Source: an uncultured Selenomonadales bacterium (GTDB lineage: Bacteria > Bacillota > Negativicutes > Selenomonadales > Selenomonadaceae). From it: a stretch of DNA of 64,000 nucleotides. The position numbers and the translations under genes were made by a program. The stretch spans positions 1 to 64,000 of the forward strand of contig CAMZHX010000009.1 in the NCBI GenBank assembly GCA_947307055.1, written 5' to 3'. Under the pieces are notes generated by a model that worked only from the letters and a program-made list of their open reading frames with translations, did no database searches and was not told where the DNA came from. This document shows positions 45,500 to 53,807 of this stretch, piece after piece (within the stretch, counting starts at the first letter, position 1; the number at the start of each line of letters is the position of its first letter).

Positions 45500-45723
45500 G
45501 ACGCCTCACCCCCAGCGAGCTTGAATAAATCTTCGACGGTCTGCGCGGATTTAATTTCTTCGGGCGCGACCTTCCGATTTGATGTTGTGTTGCAGAATGA
45601 AAAAAATGATACCATGCTTAGCGAGTCCCAATCCTCCACGTCAGCGAGGCGCGTCGCCAAATTTATTTCCGCGTCCGTGTCCATTAGCTCGACAAGTCTT
45701 TTGATAAATTCTTCAGCCGTCAT
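45496..45723 (-). CDS. Acyl carrier protein-like
   Basis: 75 residues, acidic and helical, with the phosphopantetheine serine in DWDSLSMVSFF, where DSL is the family mark. This is not the usual fatty-acid AcpP (whose motif is DSLDxVE), so it is more likely a dedicated carrier. ATG 45723 is preceded by AGGAGGGG; a longer in-frame reading would run into the acetyltransferase gene. It lies between a NeuD-like acetyltransferase and the UxaA small subunit. Confidence 0.82.
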   Translation of the reverse strand: MTAEEFIKRLVELMDTDAEINLATRLADVEDWDSLSMVSFFSFCNTTSNRKVAPEEIKSAQTVEDLFKLAGGEAS

Positions 45724-45736
45724 AAAAATTCCCCTC

Positions 45737-46372
45737 CTAAATCTCGATTGCCGGATTGCCGAAAACTTTTGCGCCCGCCCGAACTTTTTTGAGGACGACC
45801 GAGCCAGCTCCGACCGTCGCGCCGTCCCCGACCTTAGCTTTAGGCAGGATAATCGCGCCGCTGCCGATGAAAACTTCCGCGCCGATTTTAGATTTGCCCG
45901 CAATGTTCGCATGAGGCATCACGCAACTAAATTTCCCGATTTGCGCGTCGTGCCCGATAATCACAATGTCATTGACCGCGACAAAATCTCCAAGCTCTGC
46001 GCGGTCGCCAATGTTGACGTAGGGAGCGATAATCACACCGCGACCGAGTTTGACCGTCGGCATAACGTAGGCGAGATTGCTGACGAGATTTATAAACTCC
46101 GCGCCGCGAGCTAAAATTTTTTCGACAAGAACTTTGCGAGCACGAGGCGTCCCGACCGCGCAAGTAAAAACATCGTCCGCGCAAATTTCGTAGCTAGTAA
46201 CGTCACCCAAAACTTTGGCGGGCAAAAGTTCATAATCCTCCGCCGCAAGTTTAATGTCGCCGTCGAGGAAACCTTTTATCTGCCAGTCGACGCCGTAGCC
46301 GATAGATTTTTGCGCGTGCCAATAAACTTCGCGAGCAAATCCTCCGACGCCGATAATAATTAGATTTTTCAT
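45737..46372 (-). CDS. Left-handed beta-helix acetyltransferase, NeuD/PglD-like
   Basis: 211 residues: a Rossmann-like start (NLIIIGVGGFAREVYWHA) and then hexapeptide repeats (~95-205; VIIAPYVNIGDRAELGDFVAVN, GAEVFIGSGAIILPKAKVGDGATVGAGSVV). Such enzymes usually O- or N-acetylate sugars for surface glycans. ATG 46372 has GGGAG 8-9 bases upstream; a TTG one codon earlier is less well placed. First gene of the minus-strand cluster with an acyl carrier and UxaA-type genes. Confidence 0.85.
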   Translation of the reverse strand: MKNLIIIGVGGFAREVYWHAQKSIGYGVDWQIKGFLDGDIKLAAEDYELLPAKVLGDVTSYEICADDVFTCAVGTPRARKVLVEKILARGAEFINLVSNLAYVMPTVKLGRGVIIAPYVNIGDRAELGDFVAVNDIVIIGHDAQIGKFSCVMPHANIAGKSKIGAEVFIGSGAIILPKAKVGDGATVGAGSVVLKKVRAGAKVFGNPAIEI

Positions 46373-46467
46373 CAAACCAACTCCCGAACGAATTCTATCA
46401 CAAAAAGTTCCCGCCGCATATGGAAAATTTTCCGCCGCGTGATAAAATCTCTTGAGGAGGGATGGCT

Positions 46468-47937
46468 ATGAAAAACTTTTTAGCGGCTATGATTTTTATG
46501 TTGAGCCTGTCGAGTGTAGCGAGCGCGGCGGCTGACGATTTGCTATTCAATCCAAGTCGCGGCGTCGAGAAAACTCTGACTTACAACGGGCGCACGATTG
46601 ATTTTATCGCTTACGAAAATATTCCGTACGTCACTGAACCGGCAAGCGAGATTCAAAAATTGAGCATCTACATTCCGTCCGAATATCTGCACGGAGGAGT
46701 GATTAACGGCTACGCCGCAAAGACCGCGCCAATTTTTTTGCCTAACGGCGTCGGCGGCTACATGCCCGGAAAAATTCTTGAGCCCGTCGAGAATGACAAA
46801 ATGACTGGCGGAGCTAATGCCTCGTTGGTCGCGTTGAGTCGCGGGCTCGTCGTGATAAGTCCTGCGATTCGCGGGCGCACTACCACTATGAATGGCGTTC
46901 ACGTCGGCAAAGCTCCCGCGCTGATTGTCGACTACAAAGCCGCAGTCCGTTGGATTCGCCACAATCGCGACAGACTACCCGCCGGCAACACCGATAAAAT
47001 TATTTCTAACGGGACTTCGGCGGGCGGCGCATTATCAGCTTTGCTCGGCGCAACGGGCAATGCTCCCGAATATATGCCGTATCTCGAACAACTCGGCGCG
47101 GCTAATGAGCGCGATGATATTTTTGCCTCAAGCGTCTACTGCCCGATAACTAATCTCGACCACGCCGACATGGCTTACGAATGGATTTTCTACGGCGAGA
47201 CGAAATATTTTCCTGCTATGTGGCAACTCGCGCCGCCGACCAATTCCGAAGCCGCTAATAATCCCGTGTCCGTTAAAAAATCTTTCGAGATGACGCCCGA
47301 AGAAATTCGCGTTTCAAAAATTTTGCGCGACGCCTTCCCAGATTATCTCAACAGACTCAACTTGCGCGACGAACACGGAAATATTTTGTCGCTCGATAAG
47401 AACGGCGACGGCTCCTTTAAAAATTTCATCAAAGGCAAATATATCGAGTCCGCGCAGAAGGCTATCGATAGCGGAAAAAATCTGCGCGGCGTCGAGTGGC
47501 TCACGATTAAAAATGGTCGCGTCGTCGATGTCGATTTGAAAAAATATCCAGCCGCCGTAACGAGAATGAAAGCCGCGCCCGCCTTCGATAAGCTCGACTT
47601 GAGTTCGGCCGAAAATGACGAGTTCGGCGACTTCAGGAATAACCCTAAACATTTTTCCGCGACGCTTTTTAATGATAACCTTGCCGCGTCGGAAATTATT
47701 CATATGCTGAACCCGATGAACTTTATCGGGCGCGAAAATGTCACGACCGCAGAATTTTTCAGGATACGTCACGGCGCGGCCGATAGAGATACTTCGCTGG
47801 CAATTCCGGCTATCCTCGCGCTGAAACTCCAGAATAACGGCGCGACCGTCGATTTTTTCAGCCCGTGGGGTCAAGGGCATGGCGGCGACTACGATTTAAA
47901 TGAACTTTTCGATTGGATTGATTCTATCTGCAAGTGA
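46468..47937 (+). CDS. Secreted alpha/beta hydrolase, subtype B tannase-like
   Basis: 489 residues with a clear signal peptide (KNFLAAMIFMLSLSSVASAAA), so it acts outside the cytoplasmic membrane. The nucleophile motif is GTSAGG near residue 190; HGAADRDTSLAIPAILALKL holds the likely acid, and GHGGDYDLNELFDWID the likely histidine. This set is typical of subtype B tannases, which cleave gallate esters; related esterase substrates are possible. ATG 46468 sits 7 bases after GAGGAGG; ATG 46462 is only 1 base away. Expressed alone, with a terminator after it. Confidence 0.83.
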   Translation: MKNFLAAMIFMLSLSSVASAAADDLLFNPSRGVEKTLTYNGRTIDFIAYENIPYVTEPASEIQKLSIYIPSEYLHGGVINGYAAKTAPIFLPNGVGGYMPGKILEPVENDKMTGGANASLVALSRGLVVISPAIRGRTTTMNGVHVGKAPALIVDYKAAVRWIRHNRDRLPAGNTDKIISNGTSAGGALSALLGATGNAPEYMPYLEQLGAANERDDIFASSVYCPITNLDHADMAYEWIFYGETKYFPAMWQLAPPTNSEAANNPVSVKKSFEMTPEEIRVSKILRDAFPDYLNRLNLRDEHGNILSLDKNGDGSFKNFIKGKYIESAQKAIDSGKNLRGVEWLTIKNGRVVDVDLKKYPAAVTRMKAAPAFDKLDLSSAENDEFGDFRNNPKHFSATLFNDNLAASEIIHMLNPMNFIGRENVTTAEFFRIRHGAADRDTSLAIPAILALKLQNNGATVDFFSPWGQGHGGDYDLNELFDWIDSICK

Positions 47938-47952
47938 TAAAAAATTTTTCAC

Positions 47953-47977
47953 GCCGCGCCTTGCGGCATTTTTTTTT
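47953..47977 (+). terminator. Terminator after the tannase-like gene
   Basis: GCCGC (47953-47957) / GCGGC (47963-47967), 5-base loop, A, then nine Ts. Confidence 0.8.
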
Positions 47978-48034
47978 GCGGCAATGTCTGATATAATCGG
48001 CGCGTAATTTCATAGCAAAGAGGAAGTGCGATTG

Positions 48035-48829
48035 ATGATAAAATTGTTCGTGACCGACATTGACGGGACGCTTTTAATGCCGGGCAAAAAAGTTTCGGCG
48101 AAAAATATCGAAGCGGTGCACAAAATGATAGCGGCGGGCGTCAAAGTGGTAATCGCGACGGGCAGAATGCATAGTGCGGCATTACCGGTCGCGGCTCAAC
48201 TCGGCGTGCCCGTCCCGATAATCTCCTACAACGGCGCAGTTATAAAATCGTCGTCGGGCGAATTGATTCACGCGCAGTACATGGACGAGGCAAAAGTTCT
48301 CGCGCTGATAAATTTTTTCGAGGAGCGCGGTTGGTATTTGCAAAGTTATAGCGGCGATGTTCTCTACGTGCCCGAACGCGGCGACGGTGCAAAATTTTAC
48401 GAGACGATGCTAAACGTCACGGCGACCGAAGTCGGTTGGGAAGGTCTGCGCGGAATATTAAAAGACGTTCCAAAACTTTTGAGCGTCTCCGCCACTGCCG
48501 AAGAGACTGACGAGAAATTAGCCGCTGTCAGAAAAAATTTCGGCGGACAACTTGAGATAACTCGTTCGGCTCCGCGCTTTTGTGAATTTATGTCGCTGGG
48601 CGTCTCGAAGGCGAGCGCGATTAAAATTCTTGCGGACAAGTACGGCATTGCTAACGAAGAAATTTTAGCAATCGGCGATTCGGATAATGATTTGCAGATG
48701 ATAACTTCTGTAGGTTGCGGGGTCGCTATGGGCAATGCCGTTGAGGTTGTCAAGGCCGCTTGCCCGCGCATTACTGACACTTGCGAGAACGACGGCTTTG
48801 CCAAAGCGGTTTACGATTATGTTTTGTAA
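48035..48829 (+). CDS. Cof-type HAD phosphatase
   Basis: 264 residues, haloacid dehalogenase superfamily subclass IIB: catalytic aspartates in FVTDIDGTLL, TGRMHSAA (motif II), and GDSDNDLQMI (motif IV). Members dephosphorylate sugar phosphates or cofactors; the substrate is unassigned. ATG 48035 is about 10 bases after AGAGGA; a GTG at 48026 falls inside the ribosome site. A TATAAT at 47992-47997 may be its -10 box, without a good -35. Its stop codon runs straight into a heptad array. Confidence 0.9.
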   Translation: MIKLFVTDIDGTLLMPGKKVSAKNIEAVHKMIAAGVKVVIATGRMHSAALPVAAQLGVPVPIISYNGAVIKSSSGELIHAQYMDEAKVLALINFFEERGWYLQSYSGDVLYVPERGDGAKFYETMLNVTATEVGWEGLRGILKDVPKLLSVSATAEETDEKLAAVRKNFGGQLEITRSAPRFCEFMSLGVSKASAIKILADKYGIANEEILAIGDSDNDLQMITSVGCGVAMGNAVEVVKAACPRITDTCENDGFAKAVYDYVL

Positions 48830-48930
48830 GGGGAAAGGGAAATGGGGAAAGGGAAATGGAGAAAGGGAAATGGGAAAAGTCTAAAACCTTATCCCTACTT
48901 TTCCCTTCTCCCTTCTCCCTTCTCCCTTAA
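48830..48930. repeat. Palindromic heptad array A5
   Basis: Purine arm of GGGAAAG/GGAAATG units (48830-48880) and pyrimidine arm of CTTCTCC/TTTTCCC units (48896-48930). It spans exactly from the preceding stop codon to the rapZ Shine-Dalgarno. Confidence 0.9.
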
Positions 48931-48941
48931 GGAGTTTTTCT

Positions 48942-49841
48942 ATGGAAGATAAAAAAGAATTCGCTGACAAATCGCGGATAATAATCGTGACGGGCATGAG
49001 CGGCTCCGGTAAAAGTCAGGCTTGCCGCTACCTCGAAGACTTAGGCTATTTTTGCGTCGATAACTTGCCGCCCGTCTTCATTCCAAAGTTTGTCGAGCTC
49101 TGCACGCACGCTAACAGCCAATTTAAAAAAATGGTCTTCGTGGTCGACACGCGCAGTCGAGAATTTTTTGATGACCTAGTCCACGTGCTCGACGACATGG
49201 ACAAAGAAAATAAGGATTACGAAATGCTTTTCATGGACGCTAGCGACGACGTGATTATCCGCCGCTACAAAGAGACGCGCCGCCGTCACCCTATGGCACC
49301 CTCCACAAGAATTTCCGACGGCGTCTTTAAAGAGCGCAAACGCCTTGAGAGCGTCCGAGCTAAGGCAACTTATATTATTGACACGTCGAATTTGTCTAGA
49401 GCCGAATTGCGCGAGAAAATACATTTGCTTTTCGGCGACACCGACGGCGACATTATGAACATAGCGGTTTTATCGTTCGGCTTTAAGTTTGGTATGCCGC
49501 TTGATGCCGACATGGTGCTTGACGTGCGATTTTTGCCCAATCCGTTTTACATTCCGGAGCTTAGGCACAAAAGCGGTAGCGTCCCCGAAGTCGCCGCCTA
49601 TATCGAGGAAAAACCTATCACGCAGGAATATCTTAAGCGGCTCGATTCGTTCATAGATTTTCTTGTGCCGCAGTACGTGCGCGAGGGCAAAAGTCAACTT
49701 GTTATCGCGGTCGGCTGTACGGGCGGAATGCATAGGAGCGTTTTTATCGCCAAGCACATTTACGATTCGCTTGCAAAGAAAGGTTATGCCGTCAATTTGG
49801 AGCATCGCGACCTTATGAAAAACGACGTCTGGGAAGTTTAG
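48942..49841 (+). CDS. rapZ: RNase adapter protein RapZ (YvcJ)
   Basis: Nucleotide-binding protein of 299 residues; in Escherichia coli it controls GlmZ/GlmS RNA decay, in Bacillus (YvcJ) it affects competence. Walker A GMSGSGKSQ near residue 19, MDASDDVIIRRYKETRRRHPM near 100, SFGFKFGMPLDADMVLDVRF, and the C-terminal GCTGGMHRSVFIA are all conserved. AAGGAG lies 8 bases before the ATG. First gene of the conserved rapZ-yvcK-whiA unit. Confidence 0.96.
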   Translation: MEDKKEFADKSRIIIVTGMSGSGKSQACRYLEDLGYFCVDNLPPVFIPKFVELCTHANSQFKKMVFVVDTRSREFFDDLVHVLDDMDKENKDYEMLFMDASDDVIIRRYKETRRRHPMAPSTRISDGVFKERKRLESVRAKATYIIDTSNLSRAELREKIHLLFGDTDGDIMNIAVLSFGFKFGMPLDADMVLDVRFLPNPFYIPELRHKSGSVPEVAAYIEEKPITQEYLKRLDSFIDFLVPQYVREGKSQLVIAVGCTGGMHRSVFIAKHIYDSLAKKGYAVNLEHRDLMKNDVWEV

Positions 49842-49845
49842 AAAA

Positions 49846-51135
49846 ATGATTCATCTTTTGAAATGGCTTTACCCCGGCATGAAGATGAAACGCTGGTTGT
49901 TATTGTTTGCAATCGGCGTGCTGATGTTCAGTTTCGGCGGGGCTTTAGCCGTCAACTACGAATACTTAGGCCGTGCCGAAGAAGAAATTTTCAAGCTTGT
50001 CTGGCGCATGGTCGGCAGTTACAATTACATGGTCACGACGGTTATCGGCTTTTTCATAGTAGTAATCGGCGCGTGTCTCATGCTGTATTCGACGCGCTCA
50101 ATAATCCGCTCGATAATCGCTGTGCTTATCCCCGACCGCTCGGAAAGCCTCATCGACATGATTTATCAGGAGCGTAAACTCGGACGCGGCCCCGCCATTA
50201 CGGTAATCGGCGGCGGGCACGGGCTGAGCGTTTTATTGCGCGGAATAAAATCTGCGACAAGTAATGTCTCTGCGGTCGTGACTGTCGCTGATGACGGCGG
50301 CTCTTCCGGAAGGTTGCGCACGGAGTTGGGAATAATTCCTCCTGGTGATTTGCGAAATTGTCTAGTCGCGCTCGCCGATACTGAACCGCTTATGGAAAAA
50401 CTTTTCCAATATCGTTTCGAGGGCGATACTGCGCTTGCCGGTCATAGTTTCGGGAATTTATTTATCGCGGCAATGAACGAAGTTACCGGCGACATGGAGA
50501 CCGCATTAAAAGAGTCGTCGAAAGTTTTGGCGGTCAAAGGGCGCGTCATTCCCGCTAGCAAAGAACATGTCCGGCTTGATGCGGTTATGACTGACGGCAC
50601 GGTCGTAGAGGGTGAATCACAAATACCGGAGGCTCATAAAAAAATTCGGCGCGTCCAACTCTTCCCTAAAAAAGTTCCGGCAGTCCCCGCCGCGCTTGAG
50701 GCGATTGAATCAGCCGACGCGATAATTTTAGGGCCGGGCAGTTTGTACACGAGCATTATGCCAAATCTTTTGGTCGAAGGCGTCGCCCGCGCTCTGAAAA
50801 ATTCCAAAGCGATTAAGATTTATATTTGCAACGTCTTGACGCAACCCGGCGAGACCGATAGATATACGGCGGCGCAACATGCAAAGGCGATTCTCGACCA
50901 CACGGGGCACGGCGCGATTGATTATGTGCTTGTCAACTCGACGCCGATTCCGGAAGAAATGTGGAAGGGCACGAAGGCGACGCCCGTAGAGATTGACGAG
51001 GATAAGATTAACGCACTAGGTATGGGGCTTATCAAAGCCGACTTGATGAGCGCGACCGAAATTGGGCGGCACGACCCCGATAAACTTTGCGCGGCCGTCA
51101 TGAAAATTGTTTATAACTTAGGGATTAGGGATTAA
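49846..51135 (+). CDS. yvcK: Gluconeogenesis factor / UDP-GlcNAc-binding YvcK, membrane-anchored
   Basis: CofD-like protein needed for growth on gluconeogenic carbon and for cell-wall balance in Bacillus. 429 residues; the family domain starts near 118 with TVIGGGHGLSVLLRGIK, VADDGGSSGRLR, and GDLRNCLVALAD. Two N-terminal membrane helices (~15-37 and ~62-84) are additional to the Bacillus form. The start is 4 bases after rapZ. The last codons (NLGIRD and stop) lie in a short TTAGGGA repeat. Confidence 0.95.
   Translation: MIHLLKWLYPGMKMKRWLLLFAIGVLMFSFGGALAVNYEYLGRAEEEIFKLVWRMVGSYNYMVTTVIGFFIVVIGACLMLYSTRSIIRSIIAVLIPDRSESLIDMIYQERKLGRGPAITVIGGGHGLSVLLRGIKSATSNVSAVVTVADDGGSSGRLRTELGIIPPGDLRNCLVALADTEPLMEKLFQYRFEGDTALAGHSFGNLFIAAMNEVTGDMETALKESSKVLAVKGRVIPASKEHVRLDAVMTDGTVVEGESQIPEAHKKIRRVQLFPKKVPAVPAALEAIESADAIILGPGSLYTSIMPNLLVEGVARALKNSKAIKIYICNVLTQPGETDRYTAAQHAKAILDHTGHGAIDYVLVNSTPIPEEMWKGTKATPVEIDEDKINALGMGLIKADLMSATEIGRHDPDKLCAAVMKIVYNLGIRD
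51118..51135 (+). repeat. Short heptad repeat C (TTAGGGA) at the yvcK stop
   Basis: Two and a half TTAGGGA units that encode the last residues and the stop of YvcK. No better ribosome site for whiA is seen than GGGATTA within it. Confidence 0.6.
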
Positions 51136-51139
51136 GATT

Positions 51140-52018
51140 ATGGCGTCATATGCACAAGATGTTAAAAACGAATTGGCTAGGGTTTTCGACGACGACGCGG
51201 AATGTCTTCGCGCTGAATTGCTCGCGCTCCTGACCGTCGGGACAAAAAAAATCGACGGGCGCATCGAATTTGCCAGCACTAATGCCGCGACCGCCCGCAA
51301 AGTTATAATACTCGCTAAAAAATTTTTCCCGACCATCAAGCCCGAAGTCGCCGCCGTCCGCATGAAAAAGCTACGCAAAGATTTATCCTACGTCGTGAGA
51401 ATTTTTTTGACCGACGCGCTAAAAACTTTCCTAGCCGAAGTCGATTCGCCCGACTTCCTCAAGCGGACGCGATACAAAGTTGCATACCTGCGCGGAGCAT
51501 TCCTCGCGACCGGTACTGTCAATCGCCCCGAAGGTCAATACTTTTTAAACATTTCCTCAAGAAACGAGGCGACTACAACTTTTATACATACGTTGCTTGA
51601 GAAGTTGGAATTTCGTTGCGGGCTTTATCAGCGGAGAAAATTTTTCGTCGTGTGGATTCGCGAGGCCGATTCCATTTGCGATTTCTTAGGCATGGTCGGC
51701 GCAAATAATGCCGTCGAGCGTTTCGAGATTGCTCGCAATGTCAAGGAAGTTCGCAAGCAAGTCAGCTGCATTGTCAACCTTGAGACTGCCGCGCTAACTC
51801 GTTCAATCGACGCCGCGCAACGTCAAATTGCTGATATAAAACTTTTGCTCGCCAGGAAAACTCGCGTCACTAAAAAAATCCGAGCGGCTATGGAAATGCG
51901 TTTGGAAAATCCTTCGTGCACGCTAAACGAGCTGGCTGAAAAATTTTCCATAGGTCGAGACGCCCTGATATATCGCTTTGGAAAAATTCGCCGGCTCGCC
52001 AAAAGATACAAGAAATAA
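51140..52018 (+). CDS. whiA: DNA-binding protein WhiA
   Basis: 292 residues; a degenerate LAGLIDADG-like N-terminal part plus a C-terminal helix-turn-helix. Acts in sporulation of actinomycetes and in chromosome segregation and division in Bacillus. SYAQDVKNELARV opens the protein, YLRGAFLATGTVNRPEG is the family core near 115, and TLNELAEKFSIGRDALIYRF is the C-terminal HTH. It starts 4 bases after yvcK. Confidence 0.95.
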   Translation: MASYAQDVKNELARVFDDDAECLRAELLALLTVGTKKIDGRIEFASTNAATARKVIILAKKFFPTIKPEVAAVRMKKLRKDLSYVVRIFLTDALKTFLAEVDSPDFLKRTRYKVAYLRGAFLATGTVNRPEGQYFLNISSRNEATTTFIHTLLEKLEFRCGLYQRRKFFVVWIREADSICDFLGMVGANNAVERFEIARNVKEVRKQVSCIVNLETAALTRSIDAAQRQIADIKLLLARKTRVTKKIRAAMEMRLENPSCTLNELAEKFSIGRDALIYRFGKIRRLAKRYKK

Positions 52019-52033
52019 TCGGGAGGTTTAAAT

Positions 52034-52534
52034 ATGGGTGGCTTGAGTGCCGCGTTCACTACAGATTTTTTAATTTCATTCGCGTTAGTCGCGATAATTT
52101 TAATAATGCTCGGCTTGATAGCAAATTTGTATTCGGAGCTGTCGACCGTAAAGAAGCGTTACAAAAAAATGATGGCCAATTCCGAAGGCGACAGTATAGA
52201 ACAAATGCTCGCATCTCACACGAACACCGTTAACACCGTCGCCGAAGAACATAAAAAACTTTACGGCAGGATTTCAAATCTGGAAGAGCTGGTGCAAAGT
52301 TCGATTGCTCGCGTAGCGGTCGTGCACTTCGACGCCTTCGAGAAAACCGGACAGGGGCTAAGTTATTGCGTCGCCCTGCTCGACAGAAATAATAACGGCG
52401 TAGTTTTTTCGTTGATATGCGGGCAGGAGGCCGAGCGCGCTTATGCCAAGCCCATTGAGGACGGCCGCGTCTCCGATAAATACAAGCTCACTCGCGAAGA
52501 GGAACAAACGCTTAGAAAGGCAATGAGTAATTAA
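52034..52534 (+). CDS. DUF4446 membrane protein
   Basis: 166 residues of unknown function. One N-terminal membrane helix (~10-31), a coiled segment (~35-90), then the family core RVAVVHFDAFEKTGQGLSY and VVFSLICGQEAERAYAKPI. GGGAGG lies 9 bases before the ATG. It follows whiA by 15 bases and is followed by heptad array A6 and an M23 peptidase gene. Confidence 0.88.
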   Translation: MGGLSAAFTTDFLISFALVAIILIMLGLIANLYSELSTVKKRYKKMMANSEGDSIEQMLASHTNTVNTVAEEHKKLYGRISNLEELVQSSIARVAVVHFDAFEKTGQGLSYCVALLDRNNNGVVFSLICGQEAERAYAKPIEDGRVSDKYKLTREEEQTLRKAMSN

Positions 52535-52551
52535 AAATTAGGAATGAAAAA

Positions 52552-52583
52552 ACTTTTCCCCTTTCCCATCTCCCTTTTCCCTT
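52552..52583 (+). repeat. Heptad array A6 (TTTTCCC type)
   Basis: Pyrimidine arm only, with 7-base period, ending four bases before the AGGAGG of the peptidase gene. Confidence 0.85.
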
Positions 52584-52599
52584 AACAGGAGGAATGACT

Positions 52600-53772
52600 T
52601 TGGAAGATAAAGAATTGAAAAAGCCGCCGGAAAAAGTCGAATTCTATATAATCAGCATAACGGGCGGCGATAAGGAAAGAACAATCCGGCTTAAGTCGGG
52701 CTTATTTAGATTCGGCGTGGCGTCAGTCATAGTCGCCGCAATTTTACTCGTCGGCACGGGCGCATTTTCATTTTACAGCGCAATGAGAATGCAACGCGAC
52801 GCCTCGACAATTCAAGAAGTCGAACAGGCCGCCGAACTCCGTCAGGAACAACTCTTGACGCTCTCGAAAAAGGCCGCGACTCTTAGCGAGACAATTCAGA
52901 ACCTCGCGCAACAAGAACAGGAATTGAGAATCCAAGCGGGACTAAATCCTCCCAAAGAGGATAAGCCGCCCGAACAACCCGCCGAAGGTCAGCCGCCTGC
53001 AGAAGCTCCGACCAATGAAAAAGCTAACAAAATCAAAGCGATAATCGACGCGGCTAAGAATAAGAATCACAACGGGCAAGGCGGCCCCGTCGAGGAGCTG
53101 GACATTGCGCAAGTCTCCGAAGCTCTGGACATGTTGGAAGCTAAAGTCAGCACGCGCAAGGAAAGTCTCAACGACTTCCAAACCGAGCTCAAACATAAAC
53201 GCGAGCAAATGGCAGCAGGTGCGGCCGTCGCGAGCGGCTACTCCCCGAACTTTGATAGCTATTCGTCTCCAGGTAATTCTATGCAATTCGATTTCTCAAA
53301 CGGCTTGCCGATTATCCCTTCTGCCGGTTCCATACCTGCGCCAGGCTCTTTCCCATTCGACCCAAGTCTTGTCGGCGGCAGCGGCGCGGCTGATTCTCAT
53401 ATCCCGTCGATTTGGCCGACTACGGGCGTTGTCACCTCGCCTTACGGCTTGCGTTGGGGTGGAACAGATTTTCACCCCGGCATTGACATTGCTAACGATA
53501 TGGGCACGCCGATTGTCGCGACTGCTGATGGCGTCGTCGAATATGCCGGTTGGAATTCGGGCGGCTACGGCAACATGGTCGATATAAATCACGGCAACGG
53601 TTTAATGACGCGCTACGGGCACGCCTCGCAAGTCGTCGTCAGCGCAGGTCAACACGTCAAGCGCGGGCAACTCATCGCCTACATGGGAAGTACCGGTTTC
53701 AGCACGGGGCCTCACGTCCATTACGAAGTTCACGTCAACGGCAACCGCGTCAACCCTATCAGTTATCTGTAA
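52600..53772 (+). CDS. M23-family (LytM) metallopeptidase, membrane-anchored
   Basis: Likely peptidoglycan endopeptidase or its activator. 390 residues from TTG 52600 (7 bases after AGGAGG); ATG 52594 is in frame but 1 base from that site. One membrane helix (~40-62), coiled coil (~70-115), a Pro/Glu linker, a second coiled segment (~165-205), and a C-terminal LytM domain with zinc residues in HPGIDIA, YGHAS and GPHVHYEVH. All active-site histidines appear present, so it is probably catalytic. The window does not show a partner. Confidence 0.93.
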   Translation: MEDKELKKPPEKVEFYIISITGGDKERTIRLKSGLFRFGVASVIVAAILLVGTGAFSFYSAMRMQRDASTIQEVEQAAELRQEQLLTLSKKAATLSETIQNLAQQEQELRIQAGLNPPKEDKPPEQPAEGQPPAEAPTNEKANKIKAIIDAAKNKNHNGQGGPVEELDIAQVSEALDMLEAKVSTRKESLNDFQTELKHKREQMAAGAAVASGYSPNFDSYSSPGNSMQFDFSNGLPIIPSAGSIPAPGSFPFDPSLVGGSGAADSHIPSIWPTTGVVTSPYGLRWGGTDFHPGIDIANDMGTPIVATADGVVEYAGWNSGGYGNMVDINHGNGLMTRYGHASQVVVSAGQHVKRGQLIAYMGSTGFSTGPHVHYEVHVNGNRVNPISYL

Positions 53773-53779
53773 AAAAATT

Positions 53780-53807
53780 ATCCCCGATTGCGTGTCGGGG
53801 ATTTTTT
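53780..53807. terminator. Bidirectional terminator between M23 peptidase and cysE
   Basis: ATCCCCGA (53780-53787) / TCGGGGAT (53795-53802), 7-base loop, six Ts after it and a run of As before it; suits the two converging genes. Confidence 0.9.
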
